A stretch of DNA of 64,000 nucleotides from Lantana camara (Eukaryota > Streptophyta > Magnoliopsida > Lamiales > Verbenaceae): NCBI GenBank assembly GCA_037501455.1, contig CM074860.1, positions 41,550,501 through 41,614,500 on the forward strand. The letters are read 5' to 3'. Positions within the stretch are counted from its first letter, which is position 1, and each line of letters begins with the position of its first letter. A program made the translations under genes and the position numbers. Positions 1 to 12,300 of this stretch are shown piece after piece. A model generated the notes under the pieces. That model was given only the letters and a program-made list of their open reading frames with translations. It searched no databases and was not told the origin of the DNA.

Positions 1-2553
1 GATCGAGCACCAAGTGCCTGAACGATCAAAAGCTCTCCACCCTGGAGACAAACTGTACAAAAGACCACAAGACGTGTTCGTGAGACTCAAGACTCTAAAT
101 GAACCATATATGACGCACGGCAATGCTCAAGCAAGATATGAAGGCATAAGGATCATATTAAGTCATGAAATATTCATGTGCATTATTAAGGCATTTAACT
201 CATATATCCAAGTCATTCACTCATTCATTCATTATCATTCAATTCATATTCCCAATCAATTTATTTCAAGAACTCAAATAGGGGCATAGAACATGTTCAA
301 GCTCTTCCATAATGCTACCACATACTTCATATTACATAACATAGCATATATCCAAGGTTTGACAACAAGAAGAAATCCTATGATATGGAAAATAAGTTAT
401 GCGATTCATAAACGACATATAAACACACATAAACGGCATTACGTAAAAGCATGCCTATAACACATCCAAAAGCCATGAAATTACACCATAATGCTCCCAA
501 CATATAGCAAAACAAGTTCATAGTTCAACACAAAAGGAGATAAAATCATTAAGGAGGTGAAACAAATCAAAAACCGAAAAGGAAGCAACACGGACTGCAC
601 AGGGGAAGGGACACGGGGGTGTCACCTTCCTTAGCCAAACTGAGCCACGGGCGTAGCTCAGTACAGAGCTGCCCAGAAGGTGTGACACGCCCGTGTCTCA
701 CTCTTATGAGTAAATGAGACACGGGGGTGTCACGGTACAGAATTAAAACCGTTCACAAAGTTAAACCGGCAAAACTGATCCCTTACAAACTCAATCCAAA
801 AGCATACCAAATGAACTCCAAATGCTCTGAAACTTAATATACAACATATTTGGCATGTTATGAACATTTTTCATTTAGAGTGCAAAGGCTAAATCACACG
901 TTAAGATCATCGAATCCATGCAACAAAACTGGGTCGCCAAAATCGCACATATGAACCCTAATGATTCTATCATGCCTTGATCAAGTATTTAGGGCTTGAA
1001 TTTGGATCTGAAACTTTGGGGAATGCATGCTAACATACTAAACAACTAATATACATCATATATATGCAAAATGGTACAATTTAAAGCACATTAGGGTGAC
1101 CAACAACCACACATAGGCAACAGCAACAAATCTGTCATGGAGCATGCATAAAAACAGGCCATGTATTTCGGTTTTGAGGCTTCAAATGGAACCAAATACT
1201 TAAAGCATGAATGTTAACATATAGAGCAATAAGTGTACATCAACTCCATGCATTTTCACACGAAATGAAGGCCATTTGATCAAGCAACAATACAATATTT
1301 CTCACAGCAGTTCGAAAACAGGGGAAGTAGTTTGAACATCAAGTTTGAAGCTCCATATCTCATAATTTTATAAAAGGAGCAAGAGGTGAAATCCTCCTAA
1401 CATCATATACTATCAGTTAGGAAAGAAATAAGCCAAGAAACAAGCTCATATACTCATTTACAAGCAAGGAAATCGGCTACACAAGCAAACAAGATCATAA
1501 GAGCAAATTTCCCCAAAAACCCTATTCATGCTCTTAGCCCAAACCCTAACCAAAACTGATCCAAATCATGATGTAAGGAGATGAAATCAAGTATAATAGA
1601 GTAGAGAAGACATAAATATTCATACCTTGAAGATTTGGTGAAAGAAGATGGTGATTTGAGCTCCAAAATCACAAAGGGCCAAGGGTTTCTTCCTTTCTTC
1701 TCTTCTCCCCTCTCTCGATCAGGCTCAGCAGAAATGAGGGAGATATGGTTCGGTTTTTGCTGCTAAAAGGGAGAGGAATGAGTTAACTCTAGGTACAAAA
1801 GTCATGGTTAAGGTATGGTTAGGTTAAGAGGTGTTATGGGGTCCCACCATGAAGACTAGTCAACCAAAAGAAGTTCTTCTTGCACGAGTTGCTCGTTACG
1901 GTTGGATTTCGGAGGTCTTAATGATCTCAAAAAGGTATGAGGCTTGTTCCATTATCTCCGGATCGTCGATACGAAGGCAACGGAGGTGTCGGAATTCGAA
2001 TCCGAATTCCCGAGCTCAAGATATCACGTACGGAACCAAGGGTGCGCTAATTGCTCATTAGCCCCCGACTTGGTTCCAAAAATCAAATTAAATTCATAAA
2101 CACGCCAAATGAATCCGAAAACATAAACCGAGCATATAGGCATGTTCATAACACACATATTTACGACATATTAAATTTCCATACCAATCCGATATCATTA
2201 CATAGAAGAACGAAGCACAAATAGAACACTCATGCGCAAGAACGAATTCATAACGTTAAAATTTAGTTACTAAAACTTAAATTCCATTTTAATCAAATTA
2301 TAACCAGCTAATAACATGTTGAACTTAATTAACAGAATTACCGAAATAGTTAAGATAACACAAAACCTTAATCGAGAATTTAACACTAAATATCAAAGTA
2401 GAATTAAAATGAATTAAATTAAATATTAATAGTTTATAGTTTAAATCAAATAAAAACACTTATGAACAAGTAATCATATAATTAAATAATTGAATCGTGC
2501 AATTTATAAACAAATACGCCACATTATTTAAACTGAAAAACGGGGGCGTTACA
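1..2553 (-). repeat. S1: partial Ty3/gypsy LTR (right part)
   Basis: The stretch resembles the GyA-type LTRs: it has the same 'gacgc(a/t)cggcaatg' block near 113, the same A/T-rich middle, and the same end block at 1975-2080 (gaattcgaatccgaattcc, then a run ending 'ggaaccaagggtgcgcta'). It ends at 2553 in GGGGGCGTTACA. Three quasi-palindromes (GACACGGGGGTGTC type) lie at 610-735. The left end is outside the window, so its target duplication cannot be tested. The bases after 2553 are not a polypurine tract, which favours a solo LTR over the 3' LTR of an adjacent element. No gene is seen in it. Confidence 0.75.
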
Positions 2554-3943
2554 GTCCACACTACTCTAATCTCGGAGAAAGGTAGACTTCTCGAGACCTT
2601 ACTTCCTTAAATAGCAAACTGGACACAAAGTCCTAGTCGTTTGCTCCCACTCCCCAAATAAAGATTCGGGAGTAGTTGGAGAATTCTCAACCATGGCACT
2701 TAGACATTACTAAACAAAGTCCATAACATCTTTATTATGCCATTACAACCGGTCTCCTAAGGCCTCGAACAACTTCAAACCATGACTGGGTTAAACTTGT
2801 GACCTTGCACCTATCAAGGCGTAGGCTACGGCTCTTTGGCAAGCAACACACAACAAAGGCCTTCCTTTATACCTCAGTCGGAAACTACGTAGCCTTTCGT
2901 ACCTCCGGTTAAGCAGAAGCCAATACCGTGGGTAACTCTCTTCAACTCCTCTCCCCACTCGACACCGTGCCTCTTATTCATCATACATGCCAATGGGTTG
3001 GCGTTCTTAAAGAAGATTGCCTAGTATTCCCTGCTAACACGATAAACTTCTCGCTCTGAGGTATACTCGGCTCTTCTATGAGGAATATCAATGGGTTAGC
3101 CTTCTCTTTATCACCCGTATATACCTTTGAGTCCCGGGCGGACCTCCTAAAAGCAAGTACCAACTCCTACAGTAACTCCGTACTTTAACTAGGCGCCTTC
3201 AAGACGAACTACTGGGCAAACTCAACCCTCACAACTCACACTCCCGGGCACTCACCTTACCAAACTCTCTCTACAAGAAGAGAGTCTAAACGAAAGGAAC
3301 AAAGCAACATGCAAACAACAAACAAGGAGAAAAAGAAGCAACGAGAAGCACCAAGGAAAGAAAGGTATCACAAAATTAAATAAAAGATGCAAGTATCAAG
3401 TGCCATGGATGCTTTAGTATACCGTTCACCAAGGTGGAAGTGCCAAATTCGGTGTCAATTCCTTTGCTTTCCAAAAGTGTCTTTTAAGTTTGAACCGGGA
3501 TCTTGAGGTCATGATGTTTCGAAGGCTTCGGACCCGGATTCTTCGGCTAATTCTCTTTACTTGAAACATCCCTTTTATTTTCTTGAAATTTTTCTTCTAC
3601 ATGATTCGGATCTTGATAAAAAGGGGTGTCGAACTAACTCCGGTGGAGAGGTATCGATTATAAGATCGATGATAGAGCAATCTTTATCTTTTAGGATTGT
3701 TGACATTTTAACGCTTCTTGAAAATTTCCTTGAAATTAGAACCCTTTTCCTGTGGCTCGGGCCTCGGTAATTAGAATATTAAATCAATTCCATTGTGGAG
3801 TTATAAAGTCCATTTTTCATAATTGGATCTTCTTATTCTTCGTATTGGGGATATCTTGAAACTCTTTGAAAATTTTCTTGTATTTGGGCCTCCTTCTCGG
3901 TTTAACACTCGAACCGGATTCTTGTCCCACATTAAAGATACGA
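2554..3943 (-). mobile_element. Non-coding internal region assigned to GyD, left part
   Basis: This 1.39-kb stretch lies between S1 and solo LTR S2 and continues at 6905-7748 once S2 and one copy of its duplication are removed. No gag, protease, RT or integrase motif is visible in any frame, and the only open frames are short. Because the right continuation ends in a gypsy-type leader and primer-binding site next to the GyD 5' LTR, I infer that it is the body of a large non-coding (LARD-like) derivative. The assignment of this left half is weaker than that of the right half. Confidence 0.4.
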
Positions 3944-6899
3944 TGGAGCACCCCTTACACGTGGAGATGCCACACCCCCGCACTATAGGCCAATCCACAT
4001 ACGAAATGGGCCATCCGTACATGAACCAACCTATAGCGAACGGGTGACAATGCAATAACTGACAAGCTAGGCGGGAAGAACTTAAATGTGCGACGGAATT
4101 AAGCGGAAGCATAAAGTAATCATTATCAAATATTTCCATTTAGTATTTCATGTCATTTCTCATTTACCAAATAAAATGTATTCTAACTTATCATATCAAT
4201 ACATTATCATCTTCGGATAAACAATAACAATAACTATAATTTCATAATTAACAATGAATAACCAAATACACGAACCATGGTTGACTCAACTACATGAACT
4301 GGACTCGACCCAACTCAACTCCCGCCTAGCATGCACCTGCAATAACCTGAAAGGTGGAGGCGTCAGTCTGTGAAGACCAAGTGAGGGGTTTAAATACATA
4401 TTAGCGCAAATAACATGCAAGTCATATTCTCGGGTAAAAATTTATAAAAGATAATTATATACGTTCAATAATAGGGTGTCTTCGCCCGAGAATACAACTA
4501 CCAATATTAAATACTTGTTCATGATCATGCAATCAATACATGGCTTGCTTGTAACATGATAGGGTTTGTTCCTCCTGTGGTTGGACGGACAACCACCAGC
4601 TCTAAGACCAGCCCAGCGCCCTCGCCAAGGAGAACCTGGCCAGGAGAACACAGGTACACGATAAGGCTTTGTTCTTCTTGTGGTTGGACGGACAACCACC
4701 AGCCCGAAGACCAGCCCAGCGCCCTCACTAAGGAGGACCTAGCCAAGAGAACACACGTACAAGATAGAGTATTGTTCTTCCTGTAGTTGGACGGACAACC
4801 ACCAGCCCGAAGACCAACCCAGCGCCCTCACTAAGGAGGACCTGGCCAGGAGAACGCATTTACTTGCTTTCATGAACATGACATGCTTGATTCGTGAACA
4901 ATAACATACTTGAAATGATAAGTGATTTCATGGAAATTATAGATATAAATACCTTTGGCCGAAAGATCACGTAAAGGTTATATGGGTTCTATATAACTAG
5001 CAATTAAACCTCACCTGACAGGCGACACGACGACTCATGGATGCGTGAACGTGCTCATGGTCAACAATCTCCGCCCTGGAGGAGAACTGGACAAGAAATG
5101 GAAACATTTGTGCACTCGTGAGCCAGGACTCAATAATGGTACCCAAATATGACGCACGACATGATCAAGTAACGAGATGACATGCATTCACGAATGTAGC
5201 ATGATATATTCATATTATGGCATGTAATTGATCATGTAATCATAAATTGGGATCAATAAAACCATTGGAATTGAAAGTGTAAATCTCAATTTTTATGCAG
5301 AAAATTTTCAACATGCGCACGTTGTATTCAAATAAGCATAACTTTTCATTGGAATGAATTTTAACGAACCGCAAAATTCCTAGGAAACTAGACAAACATA
5401 TCTTTACAAAAATATAAGGCTCACATTCTAATTCATCCCGAGCAAATACCAGTTTTCGTTTGAATATGACCCAAAGCAGAAAATTTCCTGCAGCGCTAGT
5501 AGTGAAAAATGATCGTCATTCCCTTATCAAACGAAGTCGAAACGATCTGAAAATTGGTGGAAATACTTATAACATATCCAGAAATACCCCCGTAAAACAG
5601 TTTTAAAAACTTCCACCATTTAGTCTCTCTAATCAAGCCAAAACCGAAATATGAAAACAGGGGACAGCAGGGGATGTTGCTATTTTTCTCGGGGTTCAAA
5701 TCGATTCGGATTGACACCAATTTTTGCAGAGAACATCTATAATATCTCAAGATTATCCCCATAAAACAGTTTTGAAAAACTCCAACTCAACAAGCCACAA
5801 TTCGATTTTAAATTGGGTTAACGCAGATTCGCGACAGTTTCGCGGCACCAAATTAAAACGGCCATAACCCACAAACGAAAATAGATATTGACGAACCGTA
5901 AAAAGGAGAGTGCTATACACTTCAAATATTTGCTACAGTAGAAAAACCAGAGCAATTGGAACAGGGGAGGGGAGTCGGGAAAACAGGGGAGCTACAACCC
6001 ATAACCAAAGCTCACCAAAATCATCATAATTCAACTCTAAATGCTATAATTCATGAAAAGAAATACATATACATGCTCAAAGTGTGATAAACTAGTATAA
6101 ACACTCATCTCACACATTAATCACCAAGAATCATCATCATCATTTCAAATATGAGTTCATCAAAGAACTCCATGATCCTCATGATATATGCAAGAAATTC
6201 AAGTTCAAAACTCCTAATCATGCCTTTATCATCATATAAACAAGTTATTGTAATCAAATCATAACCCTAGCTTCATATACTCAATTCAAGATTTCACATA
6301 TATAATCATATATACCTTGAAGTGAAAATAAATGGAAGAAGATGATGGAAATGGATGATTGAGCTTCAAAACATGGAATTTCCTTGGAAAACTAGCTTGA
6401 ATTCATGAAATCTCTTCTTCCTCTTCTAAGGTTCATGGATCGGGAGAGAGAGATGGAGAGAGCAAAGTTGGTATGAAGTGTTTAGAAGAATGAAGAAGTT
6501 AACGTGATATATCTCTTGAATTTGCCTCAATTTGCTATTAAATCCTCCATGGTTAACAAGTCATGCAATTAAGGATGGAAAGATTGAGGAATGATCAATT
6601 TGGTCCAATAAGTTTTTATGCAATTTAGTCCCTAAATTAAAGTGAATGAGAATTTAAGGACAATTAAGCAATTAAATCATGTTCGGAAATTATTTCACGT
6701 AGCAGTTAAATTCAATTTGCACAATCATTCTCACGTTGACAAGTATTTCATAAAATTTCACGTAAACATGTTAAAATACAATTTATAAATTAATATAACA
6801 CGTATAAAGCGAATAAACAAGAATAATAAAATAAAGTCCTAACGCTCGAAACCCACACGTGTCAAGCGTACCTGACTGTCTGAAATTCGGGGCGTTACA
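3944..6899 (-). repeat. S2: solo Ty3/gypsy LTR
   Basis: A 2956-bp LTR begins with tggagcacccc (an altered TGTAGCACCCC) at 3944 and ends with GGGGCGTTACA at 6899. It is flanked by the 5-bp direct repeat TACGA at 3939-3943 and 6900-6904. The shared LTR-start blocks are present: gcgaacgggtgacaa at about 4036 and ctaggcggg at about 4067. There is no internal region, so it is a solo LTR left by recombination between two LTRs. A 103-bp tandem array lies inside it. Confidence 0.85.
4560..4858. repeat. 103-bp tandem repeat, about 2.9 copies, inside S2
   Basis: The block 'ttggacggacaaccaccag' recurs at 4581, 4684 and 4787, giving a period of exactly 103. Each unit contains the inverted repeat GGTTG-GACGGA-CAACC (AGTTG in the third copy), which could form a short hairpin, and a second block around 'aggagaacctggccagg'. 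Open frames across it are products of the repeat, not genes. Confidence 0.9.
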
Positions 6900-7748
6900 T
6901 ACGAGACTCGAACCATTGTCTACCCTTCCATTTTGAACCAATTCAGATCATATATGTGCCCTTGAATTTTGAAAATTGGTGGAATTCCATCCCTATTCAC
7001 TTGCAATATTTCCGGACTTTAAGGAGATCTTTGTCGACACCGGGTCTCTTAAATTTCTAATATAACATCTTCCATTTTCCTCATTCCCTTGTGGGGATTT
7101 CAGATTTAGGGAAATTCCTCGAATCCCAATCTCTCAAACTCCATCATAAATTCGACCATATTCTTCAGTTCTCGTTTAAGATTTAAGAACTCTGGAAATT
7201 CTTCTCAACGTTACATTGGACGAGCAGACTGGTAGGAAGATAATCGGGTAAAGTCTCCTAAGCTATCTCCTCCCAAGCTCTTCAAACTCCACTTCTTAAA
7301 CCACGTTAGAGCTCAACCTTAAATTTTAATGGAAGATATACTTCATCTTTTCATGGAATATCTCAAACATATCTTCCAAAACCCTACCATCTCGAACATC
7401 CCTCTATTGATCTTGACATCATCACCTTCTATCTACTTCAGAAAATTAAATCCCTGAAACTTCTTGTGGACCCAAAAGCACTCATTTCCCTCATTCTTTC
7501 CCGGTGTTGTTGGCCAATATTAGGACGATATCCTGAAATGAAAGCACAACTTCCAAGAAATATCGATGCATGTAGGGGTTTTAGTGCATGTTCATGTGAA
7601 CGATTAACACAAATAATACAAATAAATCACATAATCGATGAGAGTGAATGCAAACAAACACATAATCCTAAGCCGGACGACCTAGACAGACCCGACACGA
7701 TGCTAGAACTCCGGTTTTGCAACCTGGAGCTCCCATACCACTTAAGGA
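6900..7748 (-). mobile_element. GyD internal region, right part, with leader and primer-binding site
   Basis: Position 6900-6904 is the second copy of the S2 target duplication. On the minus strand, 7748-7550 reads as a gypsy leader. Next to the LTR end is a primer-binding site, TGGTATGGGAGC, with two differences from the initiator-Met type TGGTATCAGAGC. It is followed by 'ccaggttgcaaaaccgg' and a block matching the GyC leader ('gaacatgcactaaa', then 'atcgatatt'). In GyC this block runs into gag, but here the similarity stops near 7550 and no gag follows. Confidence 0.6.
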
Positions 7749-10100
7749 TGTAGCAGCCCGAGCGAAGGGCACCACATCCCCCGCACCGAAGCCCGACACG
7801 TGTAACGAAATGGGAACTCCCCACACGCACCAAGCTATGGCGAACGGGTGACAAACAAAAACTCACCCTAGCTAGGCGGTCTAGACCCTAATACAGAGCG
7901 CGCAATAAACATAAATCACGGAAGCGATAAATTTCAAATCATACATACTAGCAATTCTCAAATTATGTCCTTCATATATAACTTATACAATTTATATACA
8001 AGGCAATTATGCAAACTCATCCTAGGCCAAAGTCTAAATATTGAATTTATACATATTTCAAAATTAACATAATGAGTAAAAATAAATGAAATACAATGCA
8101 TGTGACTCGAGCTATCCTTAAACAATGACACAAGAACAACCGCTTAGCTCGAACCTCCAACAGTACTGTAACTTAAACGAAAAGGGGAAAAAAAGAAACA
8201 AAAACGAGGGTCAGTCCTAAAGACTGGTGAGGGGGCTAACACACTCACACGTACGTATACAATAGAGCAGAGCATATATCAATATTAAAATCCATGAATC
8301 GGGGCGTGGTTTTTGCATTCTAAATTATTTTAAACCCGTGATAATATGTATAAGGAAGAAGGGTTTAAGGCCGAAGGCCAAAATCAACCAATTTTATAAA
8401 TTAGGAATCCACTCCCATTTCACGAACTATATTCAAAATCGGAATAACAATACTCGGCGAGCACGAGTTTCCAACCTACACGCCTTTCATAACTAAATCA
8501 AAAGGCATAAATGAATCAAAGCTCTAAATCAATTCCACCTTCTCTGTTTGGGGGTGAGGATGGCTATCCCCAACCTCGTTCTCTAGTTAGAAGTTCGGAA
8601 ACCAGGGATCCCACCCGTTCCACCAACGGGGTTACCGTCAGCCAAAAGGAGACCCGCCATCCCCTTGACCTCCCGAGGTTAGACCAAGTCACCCAAAAAT
8701 GGAGTTGTGTTGATGAGAGGGCTCGGCGACCCCACGGTCGACCCGAGAATCACATACCACTCCTCCGGGGCCCATTCATAAGTCAAAAGTCTGAATTTTC
8801 AAAATTCTGAATTTTCTGAAAAGATTGCTATTTCAAAACATTCGCACACACCAACCATTTTCAAATCAAATAAATGAAAATAGGCTACGTATGTACATAA
8901 AAGCATTTTCAAATGATTTCATAACAAAGGGATCAATTCCCACAAAATACATACAAACACATATCTAAGTATATATATATATATATACACAGTCACATGT
9001 GGGCTTAAAATACATATGGGGGTCGTAGGTCACTTAGCTAAAAGAAAGAAAACCTCACCTTTCCAACTTAGTGGAGCCAAAAGGATATAAAACGGACGCA
9101 ACCGCACGCCTACGGGACCTCCTCGTTGCCAACGGGGCCAAACTCTAAACAAAGGAAACAACAAAGTATAACCTTAGACTCAAAATGTACCAAATAGACG
9201 CTCGGTGAATGCATATGTATGCAAATGATGCATAAAATGCAATGAGATGTTCTTTCGGTTCATTTATGCCATATTCAAAGACATCAGGTTATGGTTCACA
9301 TGTTTCATGTTAAATAAAATTATAAACATCATACAACACTCATAACACATCATATAACACATTAGGCATGCATGCATTCAAGAAAAGAAACAAGAAAATA
9401 TCAAAAGAAACAAGGAAATGTCATATTAATTCATGCATGCACGTAAAAAGTCATATAGAGCATGTTAAGACACATAACACGTAATAAATTCATAATAAAA
9501 CATGTAACACGTAATTTAACTTGTTAACATATCACTCAAGTCATATAAGAAGCAAGAGAATAGCATACCAAACAATTAAATGGAGTAATAGTTTTTTCAT
9601 GCATGTTAGAAGGCACTTAGGTCACATAAGAGCACATGATAGAATAAATCATAAACGAGCATCTAAATTAAATCACAAATTCATATTATACAAGGTATTA
9701 CAACATGTTATCAATGCATATTAGCCTTAAAAGTAGTAAGGAGAGGTCATTCAAGGCAAATAAAGGAAGCATTGATTCAAGTATGCACTTAAGGAACCAT
9801 ATAGAATGTACGAAATCATAACTTGAAAACGACCATGTAAAACGAGACATAAATTCATAACATACAACCTAACACATAATATTACATGTTAACATAATAT
9901 ACGAGTCATAAAAAAACCAAAAATAACAAGGAAAGCACACACGAGGCAAGGGAAAAGCATGCAGTCACACAGCATGGGGGGTCGCGGCCGCTACCATTTT
10001 TCTTCATGTTTTGGTCGAGCCCACAACCTCCAATTCGAAACTTGGCCCAAATACAGTCGCGGCCATGACTAAAAATTACCTGAATATGGTCATGGTCATG

Positions 10101-10921
10101 TGATACGAACTCCACGTACTTGCCGTGAAACCCTATACCAATACTTGGAGTTCTTGATTTTCGATCGTCCACTTCAAGGTTAAAATAGAGGAGTGTGACC
10201 CGTTTGCTATAATGAGCAAGGAACCAACACTATCAGATTTGAATTATAGGAGTGTGACCCGTTTGCTATAATGAGCAAGGAACCAACACTATCAGATTTG
10301 ATAAGTAATGCACCCCGTCGACTATAATGAGTCGGGAAATGACATTATCCGGTGGAGGTTTGAAACTCCGGTGTCGTTCAACTAAGAACTTGTGAGTATA
10401 ACTCACTTGAATCACAATTCATTCATTTTTTGACTGAATATTTCGAACTACAAGGCCGGAATATAAAGATGCATGCATGGAAACCTAAGAGACACTAGAA
10501 TACTAAAGGACACAAGCTATTCCCGCCACTTGCCATGAAGGCTTACAAAAGTGGGCTTAAATAAACTAATATGCAGCTAAATAATGATAAAATAAAGGCC
10601 CAAATAATACTATAATAGGCTTAGGGCCGAATTACATCATTTCCATACTTTGGACTTTAGGAATTGGACATAAAAACATTGAAGTATTCTGAATTTGGTT
10701 CAGCAGCCCATCTTGAAGGTTGGAGTCCAGTTTGAGCAAATTGGTTTAAGAGATTTCCAACTTCCTCTTGGATAATTTTGGCCCGAGCTCTTGTAATTGG
10801 ACCACCATAACTTTGTTCCTTTTGTATGCTTTCTTCTTGAGTTGTGGATCGGTCCAGCTCTTCATTTGGGACAAGATATGGCCGCGGTTCATCATGATTC
10901 ACATCATTCTGATTCCTATCA
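10101..10921 (-). repeat. NA1 3' LTR
   Basis: This is an 821-bp LTR with TG...CA ends. It contains two 59-bp tandem units around 10190-10306 ('gagtgtgacccgtttgctat' recurs at 10191 and 10250) and the end of an open frame whose last codons encode a gypsy-type tail. Confidence 0.93.
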
Positions 10922-11190
10922 TTCTCCCCTTCTTGAAAAAAGATTCGTCCTCGAATCTGGATCAAGATAGTTATCTCACAAAACAAATAGCCCCTTTTAT
11001 TTCTCAAAGTAGATCTAAAACCCAAAATGAAATACACCAAAGTTGTCTTCTTTCTCGTTTTTTCTAATTTTTTTTTCCTTCTTTTTTTCTTTCTTTTCAA
11101 CTTCTCTTTTTTTTTTTTTTTTTCCTCCCTTTTCACATTCCTTACTCTCAATTCTTTGAACAAAGTCACAAGAAGTTTCAAATTCCTCAA
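10657..11190 (-). CDS. NA1 open frame: Lys-rich stretch fused to a gypsy polyprotein tail
   Basis: A 177-codon frame starts in the NA1 body, crosses the polypurine tract and ends inside the 3' LTR. Residues about 20-50 are low-complexity Lys/Arg/Glu repeats produced by GAA-type purine runs. The second half contains RGRIFFQEGEND, translated directly from the polypurine tract, and then GGPITRARAK. From memory, similar strings occur at the C-terminal end of plant Ty3/gypsy polyproteins. The equivalent frame in NA3 is also open, with one Lys fewer. It is probably the surviving 3' end of a parental pol gene rather than a working protein, and no catalytic domain is present. Confidence 0.5.
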   Translation of the reverse strand: MRNLKLLVTLFKELRVRNVKREEKKKKKEKLKRKKKRRKKKLEKTRKKTTLVYFILGFRSTLRNKRGYLFCEITILIQIRGRIFFQEGENDRNQNDVNHDEPRPYLVPNEELDRSTTQEESIQKEQSYGGPITRARAKIIQEEVGNLLNQFAQTGLQPSRWAAEPNSEYFNVFMSNS

Positions 11191-11333
11191 CTAAATAATC
11201 CCTTAAGATGAATGATAAGGGTGCTAAAATTGTCACAAACGAACTGTTACAACTAAAAAGATACAAACAAACAAATCCACATGGCTTATGATTTGAGATT
11301 ACAAAGAAAATGACTGAAACAATGCTGCTCTCT

Positions 11334-11336
<3 letters not shown>

Positions 11337-11386
<50 letters not shown>
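11337..11386. repeat. Poly-T run of 50 (poly-A on the element's sense strand)
   Basis: This is an uninterrupted run of 50 T in the NA1 body. The same place in NA3 (about 46354-46402) is a T-rich run broken by a few C and G. Poly-Lys open frames across it are artefacts. Confidence 0.95.
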
Positions 11387-11388
<2 letters not shown>

Positions 11389-11479
11389 AGCAATATAACA
11401 ATAATGAAAAGAAATTATACAAAAGATAAAAGATACGGATACATAACCTTGGATGGAAACCTAAGCTCTAGATACCAAA

Positions 11480-12300
11480 TGATACGAACTCCACGTACTT
11501 GCCGTGAAACCCTATACCAATACTTGGAGTTCTTGATTTTCGATCGTCCACTTCAAGGTTAAAATAGAGGAGTGTGACCCGTTTGCTATAATGAGCAAGG
11601 AACCAACACTATCAGATTTGAATTATAGGAGTGTGACCCGTTTGCTATAATGAGCAAGGAACCAACACTATCAGATTTGATAAGTAATGCACCCCGTCGA
11701 CTATAATGAGTCGGGAAATGACATTATCCGGTGGAGGTTTGAAACTCCGGTGTCGTTCAACTAAGAACTTGTGAGTATAACTCACTTGAATCACAATTCA
11801 TTCATTTTTTGACTGAATATTTCGAACTACAAGGCCGGAATATAAAGATGCATGCATGGAAACCTAAGAGACACTAGAATACTAAAGGACACAAGCTATT
11901 CCCGCCACTTGCCATGAAGGCTTACAAAAGTGGGCTTAAATAAACTAATATGCAGCTAAATAATGATAAAATAAAGGCCCAAATAATACTATAATAGGCT
12001 TAGGGCCGAATTACATCATTTCCACACTTTGGACTTTAGGAATTGGACATAAAAACATTGAAGTATTCTGAATTTGGTTCAGCAGCCCATCTTGAAGGTT
12101 GGAGTCCAGTTTGAGCAAATTGGTTTAAGAGATTTCCAACTTCCTCTTGGATAATTTTGGCCCGAGCTCTTGTAATTGGACCACCATAACTTTGTTCCTT
12201 TTGTATGCTTTCTTCTTGAGTTGTGGATCGGTCCAGCTCTTCATTTGGGACAAGATATGGCCGCGGTTCATCATGATTCACATCATTCTGATTCCTATCA
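11480..12300 (-). repeat. NA1 5' LTR
   Basis: An 821-bp LTR nearly identical to the 3' LTR, again with two 59-bp units. The duplication TCATG follows at 12301. The primer-binding site lies immediately to its left on the plus strand. Confidence 0.93.

Larger units (their letters stand above)
10101..12300 (-). mobile_element. NA1: complete small non-autonomous LTR retrotransposon
   Basis: Two 821-bp direct repeats (10101-10921 and 11480-12300) flank a body of only 558 bp. The element is bordered by the duplication TCATG at 10096-10100 and 12301-12305. On the minus strand each LTR runs TGATAGGAATC...TTCGTATCA. Next to the 5' LTR is a primer-binding site, TGGTATCTAGAGC (11477-11465). Next to the 3' LTR is a polypurine tract, AAGAAGGGGAGAA (10934-10922). 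The one LTR difference I found is T at 10646 versus C at 12025, so the insertion is recent. It encodes no gag, RT or integrase and must rely on another element's proteins. Confidence 0.93.

Noticed and set aside
14..289. 91-codon frame at the left edge
   Set aside because: It lies within LTR sequence shared by several families and is not conserved as protein in the other copies.
8511..8810. 99-codon plus-strand frame in the GyD LTR
   Set aside because: It has no recognisable motif, sits in a non-coding part of the LTR, and has no intact counterpart in the related LTRs.
11015..11422. Open frame rich in poly-Lys on the minus strand
   Set aside because: It is the translation of the 50-nt homopolymer and purine runs in the NA1 body. 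The equivalent in NA3 differs in length and content.
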